64,000 nt of DNA, from contig OX595987.1 in the NCBI GenBank assembly GCA_951394045.1, positions 1,984,001 to 2,048,000 of the forward strand, read 5' to 3'. This document shows positions 42,494 to 54,091 of this stretch, one piece after another. A model generated the notes under the pieces. The model had not been told where the DNA came from and searched no databases. It saw nothing but the letters and a program-made list of their open reading frames with translations. Each line of letters begins with the position of its first letter. Positions within the stretch are counted from its first letter, which is position 1. The stretch is from Nitzschia sp. DOCU1. Lineage: Eukaryota; Bacillariophyta; Bacillariophyceae; Bacillariales; Bacillariaceae. The translations under genes were made by a program, and so were the position numbers.

Positions 42494-44323
42494 CTGCTGT
42501 TGTATCATCCCTTGCATTGGCTGCGCCATATAAGGAGAGTCGATAGATGCTGGAGGAATGTTTTGTTGTGCCATGGGTTGCAAAAATTGAGTTTCGAACG
42601 TTGCCGGTATGGATAGATGCGCAATGACCTCTGGTCCCTGAGCCATTTGCTGATAAAAATGTTGCTGCGGAGTTTGGTGGTTCTGAGGAGCCTGCTGTGG
42701 TGCCTGCTGATGCTGAGGCATCTGCTGCATCGAAAACTGCTGCTGCTGCTGCTGTTGTTGTGAAATTTGTACTTGTTGCTGTTGCTGCTGCTGCTGTTGT
42801 GAAATTTGCACTTGTTGTTGTTGTTGTTGTTGTTGCTGTTGTTGCTGTTGTTGCTGTTGTTGCGTCTGAAAATGAGGCTGCTGCGGAAGCGGAGGCGTCA
42901 AGACGGGCCCCTCGAGAGGTCCCACTGGAGGCGGGGGATTCTGCATTTGAATACTCTTTGGTATTGTCATTGGATCCTTCACACTCGTGACCACAAATCG
43001 ACCCTTCTTCTTCACCTTGGGAGCGTTATCAAACGACTGCTGAGGAGGCCCCAAAGGCGTGCTCAGCTGAGATATTGTCGATGTTATTGACTGATTTTGT
43101 GAAGGAACTGCAATATTTGCCGGCACCGGTGCGTTATTAATCGTACCGGGAGGAAGCTGCTGAGCCACTGGTGACGGTGCTACCCCTGCCGCTCCGGTGT
43201 TCATTCCCGATGGGACGCCCAAAGCGCCGGGAGTAGCAGCCAAACCGGCAGTGTTGACCGTTGGGGTATCCTGCAGAAACTTGAATCGGCCCTTTTTCTT
43301 CTTTACGAGTTGTACGGTACCACTCTGAATCTTGACAATGGGTATTGCTCCAACCATCCCAACGATTTGATCTGCCTGTCCCATTGCTGGTCCTATCGCC
43401 GCCTGAATCGTGGTGGTGGGAGCGGGCTGTGGTATTGAATGCCCTTGAGCTGCCGCATTCATATTGTCCTGTGGATCCTGGGACGTCGTCCCCACGGGCA
43501 GCGTCACAACGCCAGGAATCTGGTACAGCACCGTTTGCTGTGGCTGCGTCACATAATCTCCAGTGTTTTGCTGCGCAGTCAGTGGGATATTCTGCTGCTG
43601 CTGCATTCTCTCAGGACTCGTTTGCTGAAGTTGGACGGCTACGAGTAAAGGAGCTGCCTGCGGTACCTCATTTTCTTGCGGAACATGAACATGCTGCGGC
43701 AAATTTGGCTGTGATAGAAGGATATCTTGCTGTGGGGGGTCATGAACATTGGACATGTTTAAACGCCCCGCCATGAGCGTCTGCTGTGATTCTTCGGTAG
43801 ATGATCCTACGTTGGCATTCGCCACCGCCGCCGACTGCGCGGCATGCAAACGTTGCTCTGCCAGCGATGCAGCCCCTATGCTATCCAATACGGATGTGAA
43901 AGAGCCCATGGATCCAGAGTCTGAATACGGTATTTGAACGATTTTGACGTCGACAGGATTCGAGTTACGCAAAAGTGAGTCAACGCCCCGCCCTTTAATC
44001 GTCTCCTTCGCATCAGCCACGCCCCCTTCGCCCGAGGAGGCAGAATAAGAATAAGTCTCTTCAGGTGACGACCTTTCTGATGCCTTGTCGTCTACTTGAT
44101 TCTCTGTTGGTGTTGTCGGGGAAACCGGCTGTAGAGAATTTGGTGGTTCTTTAGCATTTGATGCCGGCGACGATGCTAGGGAAGAAACCATTGGCGTTGC
44201 ATCGCCATCGGATGCCGCAGCTTCTTGTGGCGGGGCTTCTTTCTTTACTGACTGTTCCGGCGACGTTGACGATTCAGCTGCCTCGGCTGGGCTGCTCGAC
44301 GGCTCCTCCACGGACGTCTCCAT
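40519..44323 (-). CDS. Large Q/P-rich coiled-coil protein, function unknown
   Basis: Two exons, 44323-42035 and 41955-40519, give about 1241 aa. The 79-nt intron (GTAAGATATT...ATCGCAG) is phase 0 and joins two halves of one coiled coil: DRMIKHLQTDMKVL with RDKNKELEAKNKELDRKL. The first 700 residues are rich in Q, P, T and S, with a polyQ region (residues about 480-540) broken by two copies of VQIS. Short basic patches recur in the form KKKGRF (VKKKKGRFKFLQDTPT, KVKKKGRFVVTSVKDP). The last 300 residues are again P/Q-rich, ending in NPFDPFSN, which holds NPF and DPF, motifs that bind EH and adaptor domains in endocytic proteins. I do not recognise the family. A transcription coregulator or endocytic scaffold are both possible. 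Confidence 0.72.
42725..42870. repeat. CAG/CAA microsatellite coding polyQ
   Basis: On the plus strand the tract reads (TGC/TGT)n over about 145 bases. It is interrupted twice by a near-identical segment (GAAATTTGTACTTG and GAAATTTGCACTTG) that encodes VQIS, so the tract contains a tandem unit of Q-run plus VQIS. Mixed CAA and CAG codons suggest it is older or selected at the protein level. Confidence 0.85.
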
Positions 44324-44621
44324 TTGAAACACTTGGGCCTTTGCTCGTCTCCACTTGCGGCTCCAAACGAGAGAATCTCGGCCGAATCAAAGCGTCAAAA
44401 GAAGCAACTAAGACGGCACTGCTGCTATAATGCGAAGATGTTGTTTGAATGATCAGTCCGTTCCTCGATATCCCATCGTCCAACAAGGAGACACGAAGGT
44501 GACGAATGAATAACAATAATAACAGAAACAGAATGAAACTACTACATTCGGTTGTGTCGCAGAACGTCCGGGCGTAGGACAGAGACCATTCGTAACACTC
44601 ACAGAGAGTTGACGTTCGTAG

Positions 44622-44646
44622 GTCCTACGTAGCTGCTACGTGGGAC
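44622..44646. promoter_or_regulatory. Near-perfect 25-base palindrome
   Basis: The left arm GTCCTACGTAGC and the right arm GCTACGTGGGAC, separated by one T, pair at 11 of 12 positions. Each arm holds a TACGT(A/G) core, which is a bZIP/ACGT-type element. It lies in the divergent promoter, about 330 bases from the 44978 start. Confidence 0.6.
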
Positions 44647-44679
44647 GTCATGGCGCGGTGATGTGACGTGAAAACGTCA
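44645..44679. promoter_or_regulatory. Cluster of ACGTCA/TGACGT elements
   Basis: ACGTCA at 44645-44650, TGACGT at 44664-44669 and ACGTCA at 44674-44679: three copies of the bZIP half-site, in both orientations, within 35 bases. In Phaeodactylum the same hexamers are the CO2/cAMP-responsive elements. Function here is inference. Confidence 0.5.
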
Positions 44680-44977
44680 AAACGCATGATGCGCGTCCGT
44701 TGTTGTTCTTTTTTGGCAGAAACGGATGACCCGACGAATGCAAAAATCGGCGCGCGTGCTGTTCACTGCCTCTTTGGAAAACCAACGATTTTGTCGAAAT
44801 CCACTCGAGTCTCTCGGAGGGAGTTTTCACTTTATTTTGTTGATGAAGGATACGGTTTTGGAGGAGGACCCTTTTGCGTTTACCCACAGCACGTACTAGT
44901 TGGTCTTAGTGAGATCCTGATCAGGGAAATCGAAGCGTTCAAACACAGTTGGAAGAATAATCCTCTCGAGCGCCACC

Positions 44978-45847
44978 ATGTCCGAGTTTGACACTTCTGG
45001 ATTCTCGGCCATTGACCAGTTCTTTGGAGAAGACGACACTTCGGCTTCCAAAAAGGAAACTGCAAATACTACGTCATTGTCTCAGCCCAAAGGCAAACGA
45101 CGAGGTGTTGGCTCTTCTGCTCCGGTGCCTTCTAAGCTGTCTCAGACCGACTTGACGAAAAGCTTGCTCAGAGTAGGACGCAAGCGTGGAAGAACAGACG
45201 ATGACGACGATGACGACGGATTCGAAGCAAATGAGAATATCGACCACGAAGACGAGGATGACGAAGGTGGACGGACAGGAATTGCCGAAAAGTCCAAACC
45301 GAAAGTGGACAGCTTTCTCGCAGATGCGAGTGGAACATCCAAGAAAAAGCTCGGCAAAAAGGAACGCAAGCTGCAAGAAGTAGCCAAGAAGACCAATGCT
45401 ATCGCTGAGAACAAACTGGTTGATCAAGTGAAAACAGACCAATCTACTGAAAAAGCGGTCGTGGGCGAATTTTCCGATTCTGTGCAGGTGGATACATCAA
45501 AGAAGCACAAACGGCGAAAAATTCGTAGCAAGCAAAAGAATATTCGAAAGGACAATCGCGAGAAGAAACCAGACCACCTGATCGTTGGCCGCAAGCAATA
45601 CCGAGGTCGACCACTGACAGCTGAAACTCGAGAGAAATTGGATTTGCCACCACCCAAACCACGGACCCACATTGCAGTGAATACTACAGAACAGAAGGAA
45701 CCGGTGGTAGAACAGACTGGTCTAGCCATTGATGACTTTCTTGGCGAAGATACTGGAAAGGAGGTTGAAACCACAAATAACAAAGTACTCAAGCAAAAGA
45801 AACTTGTTAAGAAGAACAAAAAGATAAAGTACAAGAACCTCAAGTAA
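44978..45847 (+). CDS. Basic/acidic, probably nucleolar protein, family not recognised
   Basis: 289 aa, single exon, with a good start context (CCACCATGTC). Two short repeats of the pattern I-D-x-F-x-G-E-D are at both ends (SAIDQFFGEDD near residue 10 and LAIDDFLGEDT near residue 260). Between them are an acidic run (DDDDDDDGFEANE), a conserved-looking basic block (KKHKRRKIRSKQKNIRKDNR, then QYRGRPLTAETREKLDLPPP) and a lysine-rich C-terminus (KKLVKKNKKIKYKNLK). Alternating acid and basic patches with many Lys/Arg are typical of nucleolar ribosome-biogenesis proteins. I do not recognise the family. Neighbours CCDC12 and URB1 are nuclear, which fits but proves nothing. Confidence 0.75.
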   Translation: MSEFDTSGFSAIDQFFGEDDTSASKKETANTTSLSQPKGKRRGVGSSAPVPSKLSQTDLTKSLLRVGRKRGRTDDDDDDDGFEANENIDHEDEDDEGGRTGIAEKSKPKVDSFLADASGTSKKKLGKKERKLQEVAKKTNAIAENKLVDQVKTDQSTEKAVVGEFSDSVQVDTSKKHKRRKIRSKQKNIRKDNREKKPDHLIVGRKQYRGRPLTAETREKLDLPPPKPRTHIAVNTTEQKEPVVEQTGLAIDDFLGEDTGKEVETTNNKVLKQKKLVKKNKKIKYKNLK

Positions 45848-45947
45848 AGTAAAGATTTGTCTTGGTCTGGAACACAAGATATTAGCTGCGATAGGAATCC
45901 TTCTACTTGCTAACAATTATTCCCGTGGACTATCATTGTATCACTCC

Positions 45948-46451
45948 CTAGTCAAGATCCGAGTCGTCGTCATTCGCTTGCTCCGTTGCTTCCTTTTCCA
46001 GCCGTTCCCTAAGCATCTCCACAATCGCTTTTTGGGTTCTCTTCTCGAGCTTGTTCAGCTTGTCCTGGATGTCGCGCTTCAAATCCCAGTTTATCTTCTT
46101 CGGTGCAGCGGCGCTCTCGTCAGCAGTTGGACCCTTCCCTGGGGCAGTCGCTGATGCAGCAATCTCCTGTTTGGCTTCTAGCAATGCATTTTGAAGCGCC
46201 GACGCTGCAGTGGTCGGTTTGTCGTCTTCCACCCGCTGCTTCTTAGACGGCGATTCCTCTTCGTCGTTACCCTCTCCTGCAAGGCTCTTGTCGTTTGGAG
46301 CGTAATTGCGAAAGGCAACGGATTGTGTTCTCTTTTCCTCGATGGATTCTTGTGGGTCGCCCTCGTCGTCATTTGTTGGTGCCTCGTCTGGTTTCTTTGT
46401 TCTGCCGGCTTTTGCTGCCAGAGCTGCTAAACGCGCTTTCCTATCTCCCAT
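45948..46451 (-). CDS. CCDC12: CCDC12 / Cwf18 spliceosome protein
   Basis: 167 aa from the ATG at 46451. The start is immediately preceded by a good splice acceptor (TTGACTTGCTTGCAG|ATGGG), so an intron in the 5' UTR or an upstream exon is likely. Family marks: GDRKARLAALAAKAG at the N-terminus, FRNYAPND in the middle, and the signature WDLKRDIQDKLNKLEKRTQ, followed by AIVEMLRERLEKE. The C-terminus DDDSDLD is like the human protein (SD). Cwf18/CCDC12 is a small part of the activated spliceosome (NineTeen-related complex). It is convergent with the 44978 gene. Confidence 0.88.
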   Translation of the reverse strand: MGDRKARLAALAAKAGRTKKPDEAPTNDDEGDPQESIEEKRTQSVAFRNYAPNDKSLAGEGNDEEESPSKKQRVEDDKPTTAASALQNALLEAKQEIAASATAPGKGPTADESAAAPKKINWDLKRDIQDKLNKLEKRTQKAIVEMLRERLEKEATEQANDDDSDLD

Positions 46452-46865
46452 CTGCAAGCAAGTCAAAAAAGGCCTCGACGGGGTCGCGGGTTGTGGATAT
46501 GAGCAAAAAAGGAGACTTAGGGTAAATAGAATCGGTAAAGTGTGGCTTGCTGCGACGTACTACGAGAAGAAGAATAGCAGCATGTGTTGTATAGCGTTGT
46601 GGTGTGGGTGATGCGTGTTTTCATCATCGTCACCTCGTTTTGCTGATGGTTTTTGGCCGCGAAAATGGGCAAGCTCATAACCTGTAACGAGACGAAATCA
46701 TTTTAGTCAAATGTGGACCCGGGAGGACGACTAAGCAGAGCAGATTGGAACGAAAAGGTAGTCTTCGTGGTAACTCCTCCAGCTATTAATATCCCAGAAA
46801 GATTCTAGTTCTACTGGTACGATTACCAGGAATGAGCTCGACCGCATCTTTCTTTTAAAAGTCCA
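46452..46865. promoter_or_regulatory. Gap between URB1 3' end and CCDC12 5' end
   Basis: 414 bases between two minus-strand genes, holding the CCDC12 promoter and probably a 5' UTR intron (acceptor at 46452-46453). I see no other gene. Confidence 0.45.
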
Positions 46866-49800
46866 TTAAAGCTGGTTTAGCACGTCCGTAGCGAGCTGGG
46901 CTACGATGGACTCGTCGGGCAATCGCAAGCTCACGAGCTCCAGCAGCTCGAGCCAGAGCAGACTGCTCTCTTCGGCGCCTTGATATCGCGCTCTTGATGA
47001 TAGAAGCATCTGGGCGAGTTTTTCGTTAGCCTCGGGGGGGAACTCTCCACCAAAGTGCTCGGTCATCATAACGACTCGGCGCAGGACGAAGCTTGGCCCA
47101 TCGACTCCGTCGCCGAACTTCCCCCTGGCGCACCAATCTAGTAAAAAGACACAGAATCTTGCGGCAGTGTGTTTTTCAGTGGGTCCGTGACTCAGCTGTA
47201 GTGGAAGGCGATAGAATGCAGGGATGATCTCGTCCAGTACATTTGCTGGAACTAGCTCGAGGAATTCCATGGCGTCTCCCAGCTTCATGCCGCTAGAATG
47301 CAAGTCTGGGCTTTCGGCGTTTTTGATGTTATCAACAGACCGTAGAACAAAACTGAGCGCCAACAGGGCGCGAGCAGAAGGCAAGATGGTTATTCTTTGA
47401 TCAAACTTTTCGTTCTCACTACTCCCGAGCTCCAGGGTTGGACCGATGAGTCCGCAGATTTCGTCCAACAATGGGGCTCCGAGAAAGTTGGGGTTGCTCC
47501 ACACTGATTTGGCTGCGGTTTCAATGAGTTCGCAAGCTGCGACTCGAGTACTGGCCTCTGGAAAAAGTGACGTGACTGGTCGGCTGGTTAAGAGAGACCT
47601 GATCCAAGAAAGAAGTCCGATTCTGCCAAACAAGTGAGATGCGGCCTGTCGCCCCCCTTTGACCAGAAAAGTTTTGATGATTTCAAACAAAAGATTGTAT
47701 TCCACGCTCTTCATCTCGTTAGAGAATGAAGAAAGGCGTACATTTTCGAAGGAAGAAAGCAATAGCTCCGGTACGTGGCAGGAACACACCAATCTAAAAG
47801 AAGATGGGTTCTGGAAGCCGTCTTGGATTAGATGCAGCGCCCAGATTCGTTCCTTTCGTGACTGCAATGGATCATCGCTCGCAGAACAAAATAGAGAGAT
47901 AAAACCTGGAAGACGATTCATGTCTTGGAAAGCCCCACAATCAGCATCTGACTTCAGAAAGAAACGATTAAGCGGGACGTACAGCTGGTCATCCGGCTTT
48001 GAAATCGACATAGACGACCTAGCAAGGAAGGTCGATACAAGTGGCGGAAGTTTTGGAATGTCACTTAAGCTTCCCCGGCCCCCTTCTGCCCGTTTTATCA
48101 CGAAAGCCCTTTGGACGGCATTCAAAAGCATTGCAACTTGGGGGCGGTCTCGCCACTGTGAAAATGCACGTGCTTCGGCTGATTCGCAGACTGCGAGAAA
48201 GACGCCCAAGATCGATATCGCCAGCAATCGCACCTTATCACACGAACTGGCGAGAGACGCCAAGCACAGCGCTGGGATTCCTTTGTCAACAAGCCGTTTC
48301 ACCAGTGCCACAAGAACCCTGCTCTTTTCTGACGCGCTAGTATAGACTTTCGCAATTTCTTCCGTTTCGGGTACATTTTTGGTGTCTGTCTCGTGGTCAA
48401 CCTTGTCGATATAGTAGTGAAGAGCGCCGAGAATGTGTGGTAGGATGAAAGCCGGGCTGTATCTCGAATCGGTGGCGTCTTTCGTTGGTGTCCTGGCGAT
48501 TTCGGTAGAGAAGTTTTCATCAAATGCTGCCAAAGTCATGGCCGATTTCGTGGCTCTAACGTTGTGATCGCCGGGGGTTTCATCGTCGTTGCTGTCTTGC
48601 ACGTCCATAGCGTCCCTGTCCATTTGGTCGACCAAGGACGTCGTCGCTTGATATGTTTTTAAGTCGAGTCTGTCATCTATTGGAAAGTGGGCCAACGTTT
48701 CTCGCACCCTGTTTATATCCAAAGCGTCTTCTAGCCACTCCCATCTTTTCCCTTCACGAGAATCTGCCCGGGAACAGGCAGCCCATCGGATTTCATCGAG
48801 AAATGGCACGAAGATTGTCTTGCTCTCCACACTGGAGCAAAGAGAGAAAAACCGCCGAACTGTTGTGTCGAAGGCATCCAGCCCCCCACCGAAAGCGTGA
48901 TTGAAAAGCTCCCACACATCCTTGTCCACTTTGGTCTTGTCAGGTGCGTTCTCCACGCAACAATGCATCAGACGCACAAGTTCTACTCTGTCGATTTCGG
49001 CAGCGCCCAAACTCTTCGTCCTCGTCATCATCGAAGGAAATTTCGAATGTGACTTCAGCATCGAAAATATCTCCGCCGGTTCAATTGTCGCGAACTGCTT
49101 CACAAGCGTGGGACTTCGATGGAATTGTTCCAAGAGAACCCGGACATACTTCAGCGATAATGCAGCAAGTGGAGCTGGTTTCTCTTCACCGTGGATTCCA
49201 TGTTTCAATGCAGCCCGGCAAACTTTCTGTAACAAGGGCCCCTTTGCTCTACCGATAGTGATCGGGTCGAAATATTGTGCGACTTCGACGACCAACACCG
49301 TGAGAAACTCGAGAATTGCGGCACTGTCGAGAGTCGTTTTTGTTTCGTTCGTGTACGCGCTCTTCTTGTAGCGTGTCAAAAGTAGATCTGACAGTACGTA
49401 GAACAGAGAGCTGAACAGAGCGGAGCAGCTCCGCCGAGAGAGCGAGGATTCTTTGGAGTTTTTGGCAAAAATTGTCATTCCCAAGTGGGCAACGTACTCC
49501 AAATCCATTTCGATTAGAAACTCCCTGTCCTCAAATGCAAGACACAATGAAGCGGTTACTGAAGCTACAAAGTCGTCCCCAGGGACGGCGAAACCCATCG
49601 AGATGGCGCGGTTCGCGAGATCCAAAGTGCTCAATACGTCCAGTTGGCCTCTTAGGTTTTCCCCCTGCAGGATTATTCAAATGGATCGGTTTAGCGGCGT
49701 TTAAACAACGTCTCGAGCTAGTCAACGAATCAACGAACCTTTAAAATCTCTTTCAGGCAACTTTTTGCGCGGGCAAGTATTTCAATCCCAAATGGGGACA

Positions 49801-52800
49801 ATGGAGATTGATCAATGCTATGGATTGCTGAGTGCCCCAAAAGCTGCTTCGTGACCCCGTTCAAAAACCCGGCCCGCCAGATTGTAGATTTGACGAACTT
49901 TTCTCGGTCGAAATAAACGAAGAAATACGGAGCATATCGAAGTGGGTCGCACTGCAAGAGGGAGTCTAAAACCGAGGCGTTGGCCTTCATTTGGTCGACG
50001 CGTTCGGGCTCCTGGTCGAGGCACAGGCAGCGGCCAATAACAGCATCTTCACTGTATTTTGTAGCAAGAGTGAGGATGTATGTCGCTGCCACCGATGATT
50101 CGGAACTCAGAAGTCTAGAAATCAGGCCTGCGAAGAATGTTAAGAGTTGAGAGCCGAGGTCGCCTCCTCCATTGACCGGTGTATCAGGTTGAAAGGGGGA
50201 CCACCAGGCTTGAAAGACTTCCTCCAAGACGCCGAAGCCATAATTCTCGGAGCCAACAATAGAACAAGCCCGATCGTCAACCAATTTTCCAATATTGAGG
50301 GCCACTTGGAGGTTCTTCGGGTTCTTAGTCCTGGGAACCACCGAGTCGCCCTCTACTAGAAGTCTAAGTTGAACTTTGACCAAATCATTCACGGAAAGTC
50401 GCCGACCAAGCAATGGCAGTCTCAGTATGTCGATTCTCGTTCTCTGGTCTTGCAATGAAAGCATAGAGGATTCCTCCTTTAGTAACGCAAGAAATGGAGA
50501 ACGGACGAAAGACAGACACTGGTCTTCGAGGCCTTGCTTCGATGAGATTAGTATGTCTACCAACGACAAAGATGTTCCATCTTCTATCAACTGAACATCT
50601 TCGATGACCTGTGCGGTGAGAGTTTTCAAGTCGCCGTTGACAGGTAGCTTCGACACAGGCAATAGTTAGTAAGACCAGGACGATAGAAACTCGGACACCG
50701 GTAGGAATCTTACCAGCAGGGAAGAAATCGTCCGACGCAGAACTTCAAAGCATGCCACCTTTGCCTCGCTGGCAACTAGAAAAGCATGAATGCAGAAACG
50801 AGAGAGCTCCACCGCGGCGTGCAAAGATTGAAAACTCAGCTGACCATTTTTGCCATTCTGCACGGACCAGGAGAGCAACCTGCGGAACTTATTCTGCGGC
50901 TCAAAGACTGCGTTCACAAGGCTTGTCAGTCGACCTAAGCGAGAGTCCGCCGACGTTCGTTCATAGTCTACTAGCGTCGTGGCATACTTCACCAGGCGTT
51001 GACCAGCGCTGGTACCGAGAGCCCCGGAACCGCCCATCGATTCATTTAGCGACGCGACAAAACCGGCGAAAGGAACGGGGTTGCGCTGGACAAGCAGTGA
51101 TCGCGAGGCAACTTGAATCGTCATTTGGAAGAATTCGTCCGCGACCTTCCTCTCCGAGAGGGATGCCATCAATATAATTGTCCAGGTGAGCTTGGAGCTT
51201 TCGGTGCTTCTGGCCACCGCCTTTCCGGTTCGTCCGAGAACTTCCAGGGAGTCGTCGGTGCAAAGAGACAGGATGCTGCAGAAGTCGGAAACCGAGGATA
51301 GAGTCAATGCGTCGAGCCACCACGAAACCTCTAGCCTCCCGTATTCCAAGCTCTCTCCATTCTTTGTTCGGTATCCAATGATCGACAAGAGAAGAATCGA
51401 CGCGATTTCGCGGCAACAGGAATAGACGGCGTTGTCCCTTGTTCGTAACATTATCTGAAGGACTTCGCCAATAGAGCGGGTGTAGCTGGCGTGCATCTCC
51501 TGATAAGGGGAGTTAGAAATCGTCAGGTCCCAGGGCGTAAAACGCTTCGCCGTCAATACGCACTTACCGTACAGATTCGTAGAATAGTGCAAAGGCACGA
51601 TAGCGTCTTTCTTTGGACCACCGGCGTTATATTGAGAAACATCGTCGGCTCAGGAGTCAGCTTCATCCAATCAAATGACGACATTCGAATCTGATTCGGC
51701 AAGACTGTTGCGTAGTCCTGCAGAACAAGGTGAAGGGCATGGTAAACGAGGTCGTGCCCTCTCGATCGAACAGCAAGGTCAAACTTTGACCGCAGAGCTA
51801 CGATGACCTGTAAATCCGGTATGAGTTGGGCGAACTCGGACGATAGCCTTTTGCTTAGTTCCCTCGCATCCTTGTCTCCGGACAGTGCAACAAGCAGCGC
51901 CTGGAGTCGCAACAACGCAGTTCGGACAAACTTGAGGCACTCAAGCACGACCAATAGATTTGCGCTCTGCATGGCCTTTCCGATAACTTGACGCTTCAAC
52001 TTGAGAGGCCATAGTACTCCAAGTATGTCAGCAAAATCGAGACCAACGAGTGCTTCCTCGGATACGTTCAAACACGAGAGTGAAGAAGGGCCGGTCTCCA
52101 TGATGGTAGAGATAAATCGAAGCGTCGACATGAACTCAAGCTCCTTTTTTGAGTCTGGCACCGATACGACACAGAAGAACTCCGGCAAAAGTGTAGGAGT
52201 AGCCTTTAGGCAATGGTGGATGAAGTACCGAACTTGGATTCCAGCACCTTTTGCTTGGAGCAGCCGCAAAAGAACATTTACAAGTGAATGGGCTTGCGTT
52301 TTGGACGAGATATTTCCCAGCACAGGAGAGCCAGCCGGCGTCGCTAAGAGGTAAAATAGAAGGCGCCGTGCCTCCGTACCAGCATATGACAACGTCTCGA
52401 GATCGCCAACGTCTCTCGCGTCTGTTCCGGAAAGGACTTTGTGGTACGACTGGTTGCTTGTCAGTGGAGGTGCATGCGAAGAAAGATCGCAAAGATGGTA
52501 GAGAGGGTCACGGGCAAGGAGCTCCATCAAGAGTTTGGGCCCTACAATTCTGGAAACTCGAGGGTCTTGGATCGTCTTTCGACTTTCCTCTATCATATCG
52601 GAAATGGAACCGAAATAGTCGTCTGCGTCGTCCGAGTGACCAAAGCCACCAGCTTGGGAATGTTTTGCCAGGCCTTCCCGAAATGCAACAAACAGGATTC
52701 CAGGTTTTACTTTCCGCTCGCGACTACCAGCTGTGCAAATGTAAGCTGCGACTGCCGAATCTCTTGTCCCTAACAGGATTGTCGCCAGGCGAACTGCCTC

Positions 52801-53766
52801 GATTCTCGACGGTTTGGCCAAGGGTTTGCGTATCAAAGGCTTCTCATCCGCTGAGTCTGCTGCGGTGCGAGGTGGAGGAGGTGGTCGAAGAATTGCCCGT
52901 ATGACGCCATCCGACAATAATTCGTCTAAATAGCGGCACACCAATCGCGCATTTGCAACTGACGTCCGAGCAACATTCTGAAGAAAGCGCAAAGCAAAAG
53001 GCAACAAAGAACCACACCCACCATAAACACCAGGTTTGCCTCGCCCATTGTCTGTTTCCTCTACCAGGAGATGGAACATGCCAACTAGTCGTTTCTTCAA
53101 AATAGCGGCCAAAAATGGGTGAACCTGAGATTCTTCATCAGTTTCTCCTTTGTCATTCTCGCTGTGGTCGCCAACGCTGGACAAGTCGTCTCGAAGTTTT
53201 TCCACGGGAATTGATGCTGTCACAAGTTCTGTCAACGCTTTGAGATAAGCCTTGTAGATGGCTCGCGACAATTTCATCTGTTTTCGCCGCAGCAGCGACT
53301 TGTGAATGACGCTGTGGGCAGAAGGAATCCAATCGTCGTTGGTCAATTCCATCGCCATTGGACTTTTTGCCAAGTATGCCTGTAGCAACCCCGTTGGCCA
53401 CTGCCCCTTGACGACCGGCGCTAGATCCCCTCTTGACACTGCTGTCCCTACAAATGGCACCTGGTACTCGTTTGTATCTTCTTTCCAGATTTCTGTTTTC
53501 TTCAACTTTTTCGTGGGTGGCTGCAGGGAGCCCTGATTCTTCTCGTCATCGTCACTGTCCTCGGACGAGGACCCCCCATCATCATCACTCTCGTCTTCAA
53601 CCGATAAAGCCATGTGCCTCTCTCGTCGGACCGTCTTGGTAAAACTCTTCAGTGCCCGTAGAATGGCATTTGGATTGTCGCCATTGAGCGTCGCGGCGAA
53701 CTCGGATGCTCCCAGAGGCTCAAATTTCTCCCGGGTACCCCCCTCGGCTTCATGGCTCTTGTCCAT
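46866..53766 (-). CDS. URB1: URB1/Npa1, ribosome biogenesis factor
   Basis: Four exons, 53766-51568, 51499-50714, 50647-49739 and 49664-46866, give about 2230 aa. Introns are 68, 66 and 74 nt, all phase 0. The third donor is AAG|GTTCG and the second acceptor is CGAAG, weaker than the others. The length equals human URB1 (about 2270 aa) and the protein is helical repeat throughout. The N-terminal part shows RALKSFTKTVRRER, an acidic linker (DDDGGSSSEDSDDDEKN), and FVGTAVSRGDLAPVVKGQWPTG; the end of exon 1 has RIRMSSFDWMKLTPEP and FLNITPVVQRKTL. URB1 is a nucleolar scaffold that acts early in 60S subunit assembly (yeast Npa1 with Npa2, Nop8, Rsa3, Dbp6). Divergent from NAA40. Confidence 0.85.
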
Positions 53767-54091
53767 ATTGAAATATGGAAGGAAGATTGATCGTTATGTG
53801 GCAGGTCGCCCAACTTCCGACCCTGATGTATGCCGTTGTTGCTGTCATGGTCGACCCATTTCGACCGAAAGAATCTTTTTAGTGGCAGTGGTGAACAAAG
53901 CTCAGAACCTATTTTCAAAGTCGGTTCAGTCAACCGCGCTCTATCCCTTGTCGACGTGCGCGTCAATCACGGATTCTTTGATCCCGCGTCACTGCTGCCG
54001 AGCCCAACGCGAAAATCGTTTTGGACGCCAATGACATCCCACCATACACCATCTCTCTGTCGTCTATTCGGATTACTTGTTCGTCCCCATC
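53767..54091. promoter_or_regulatory. Bidirectional promoter region, URB1 / NAA40
   Basis: 325 bases between two outward-facing starts. No gene or clear motif seen. Confidence 0.4.

Larger units (their letters stand above)
44324..44977. promoter_or_regulatory. Bidirectional promoter region, Q-rich gene / 44978 gene
   Basis: 654 bases between outward-facing starts. A 25-base near-palindrome (44622-44646) is followed at once by a cluster of ACGTCA/TGACGT sites (44645-44679); both are listed separately. A short plus-strand AT-rich stretch is at 44512-44540. No gene seen. Confidence 0.5.
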
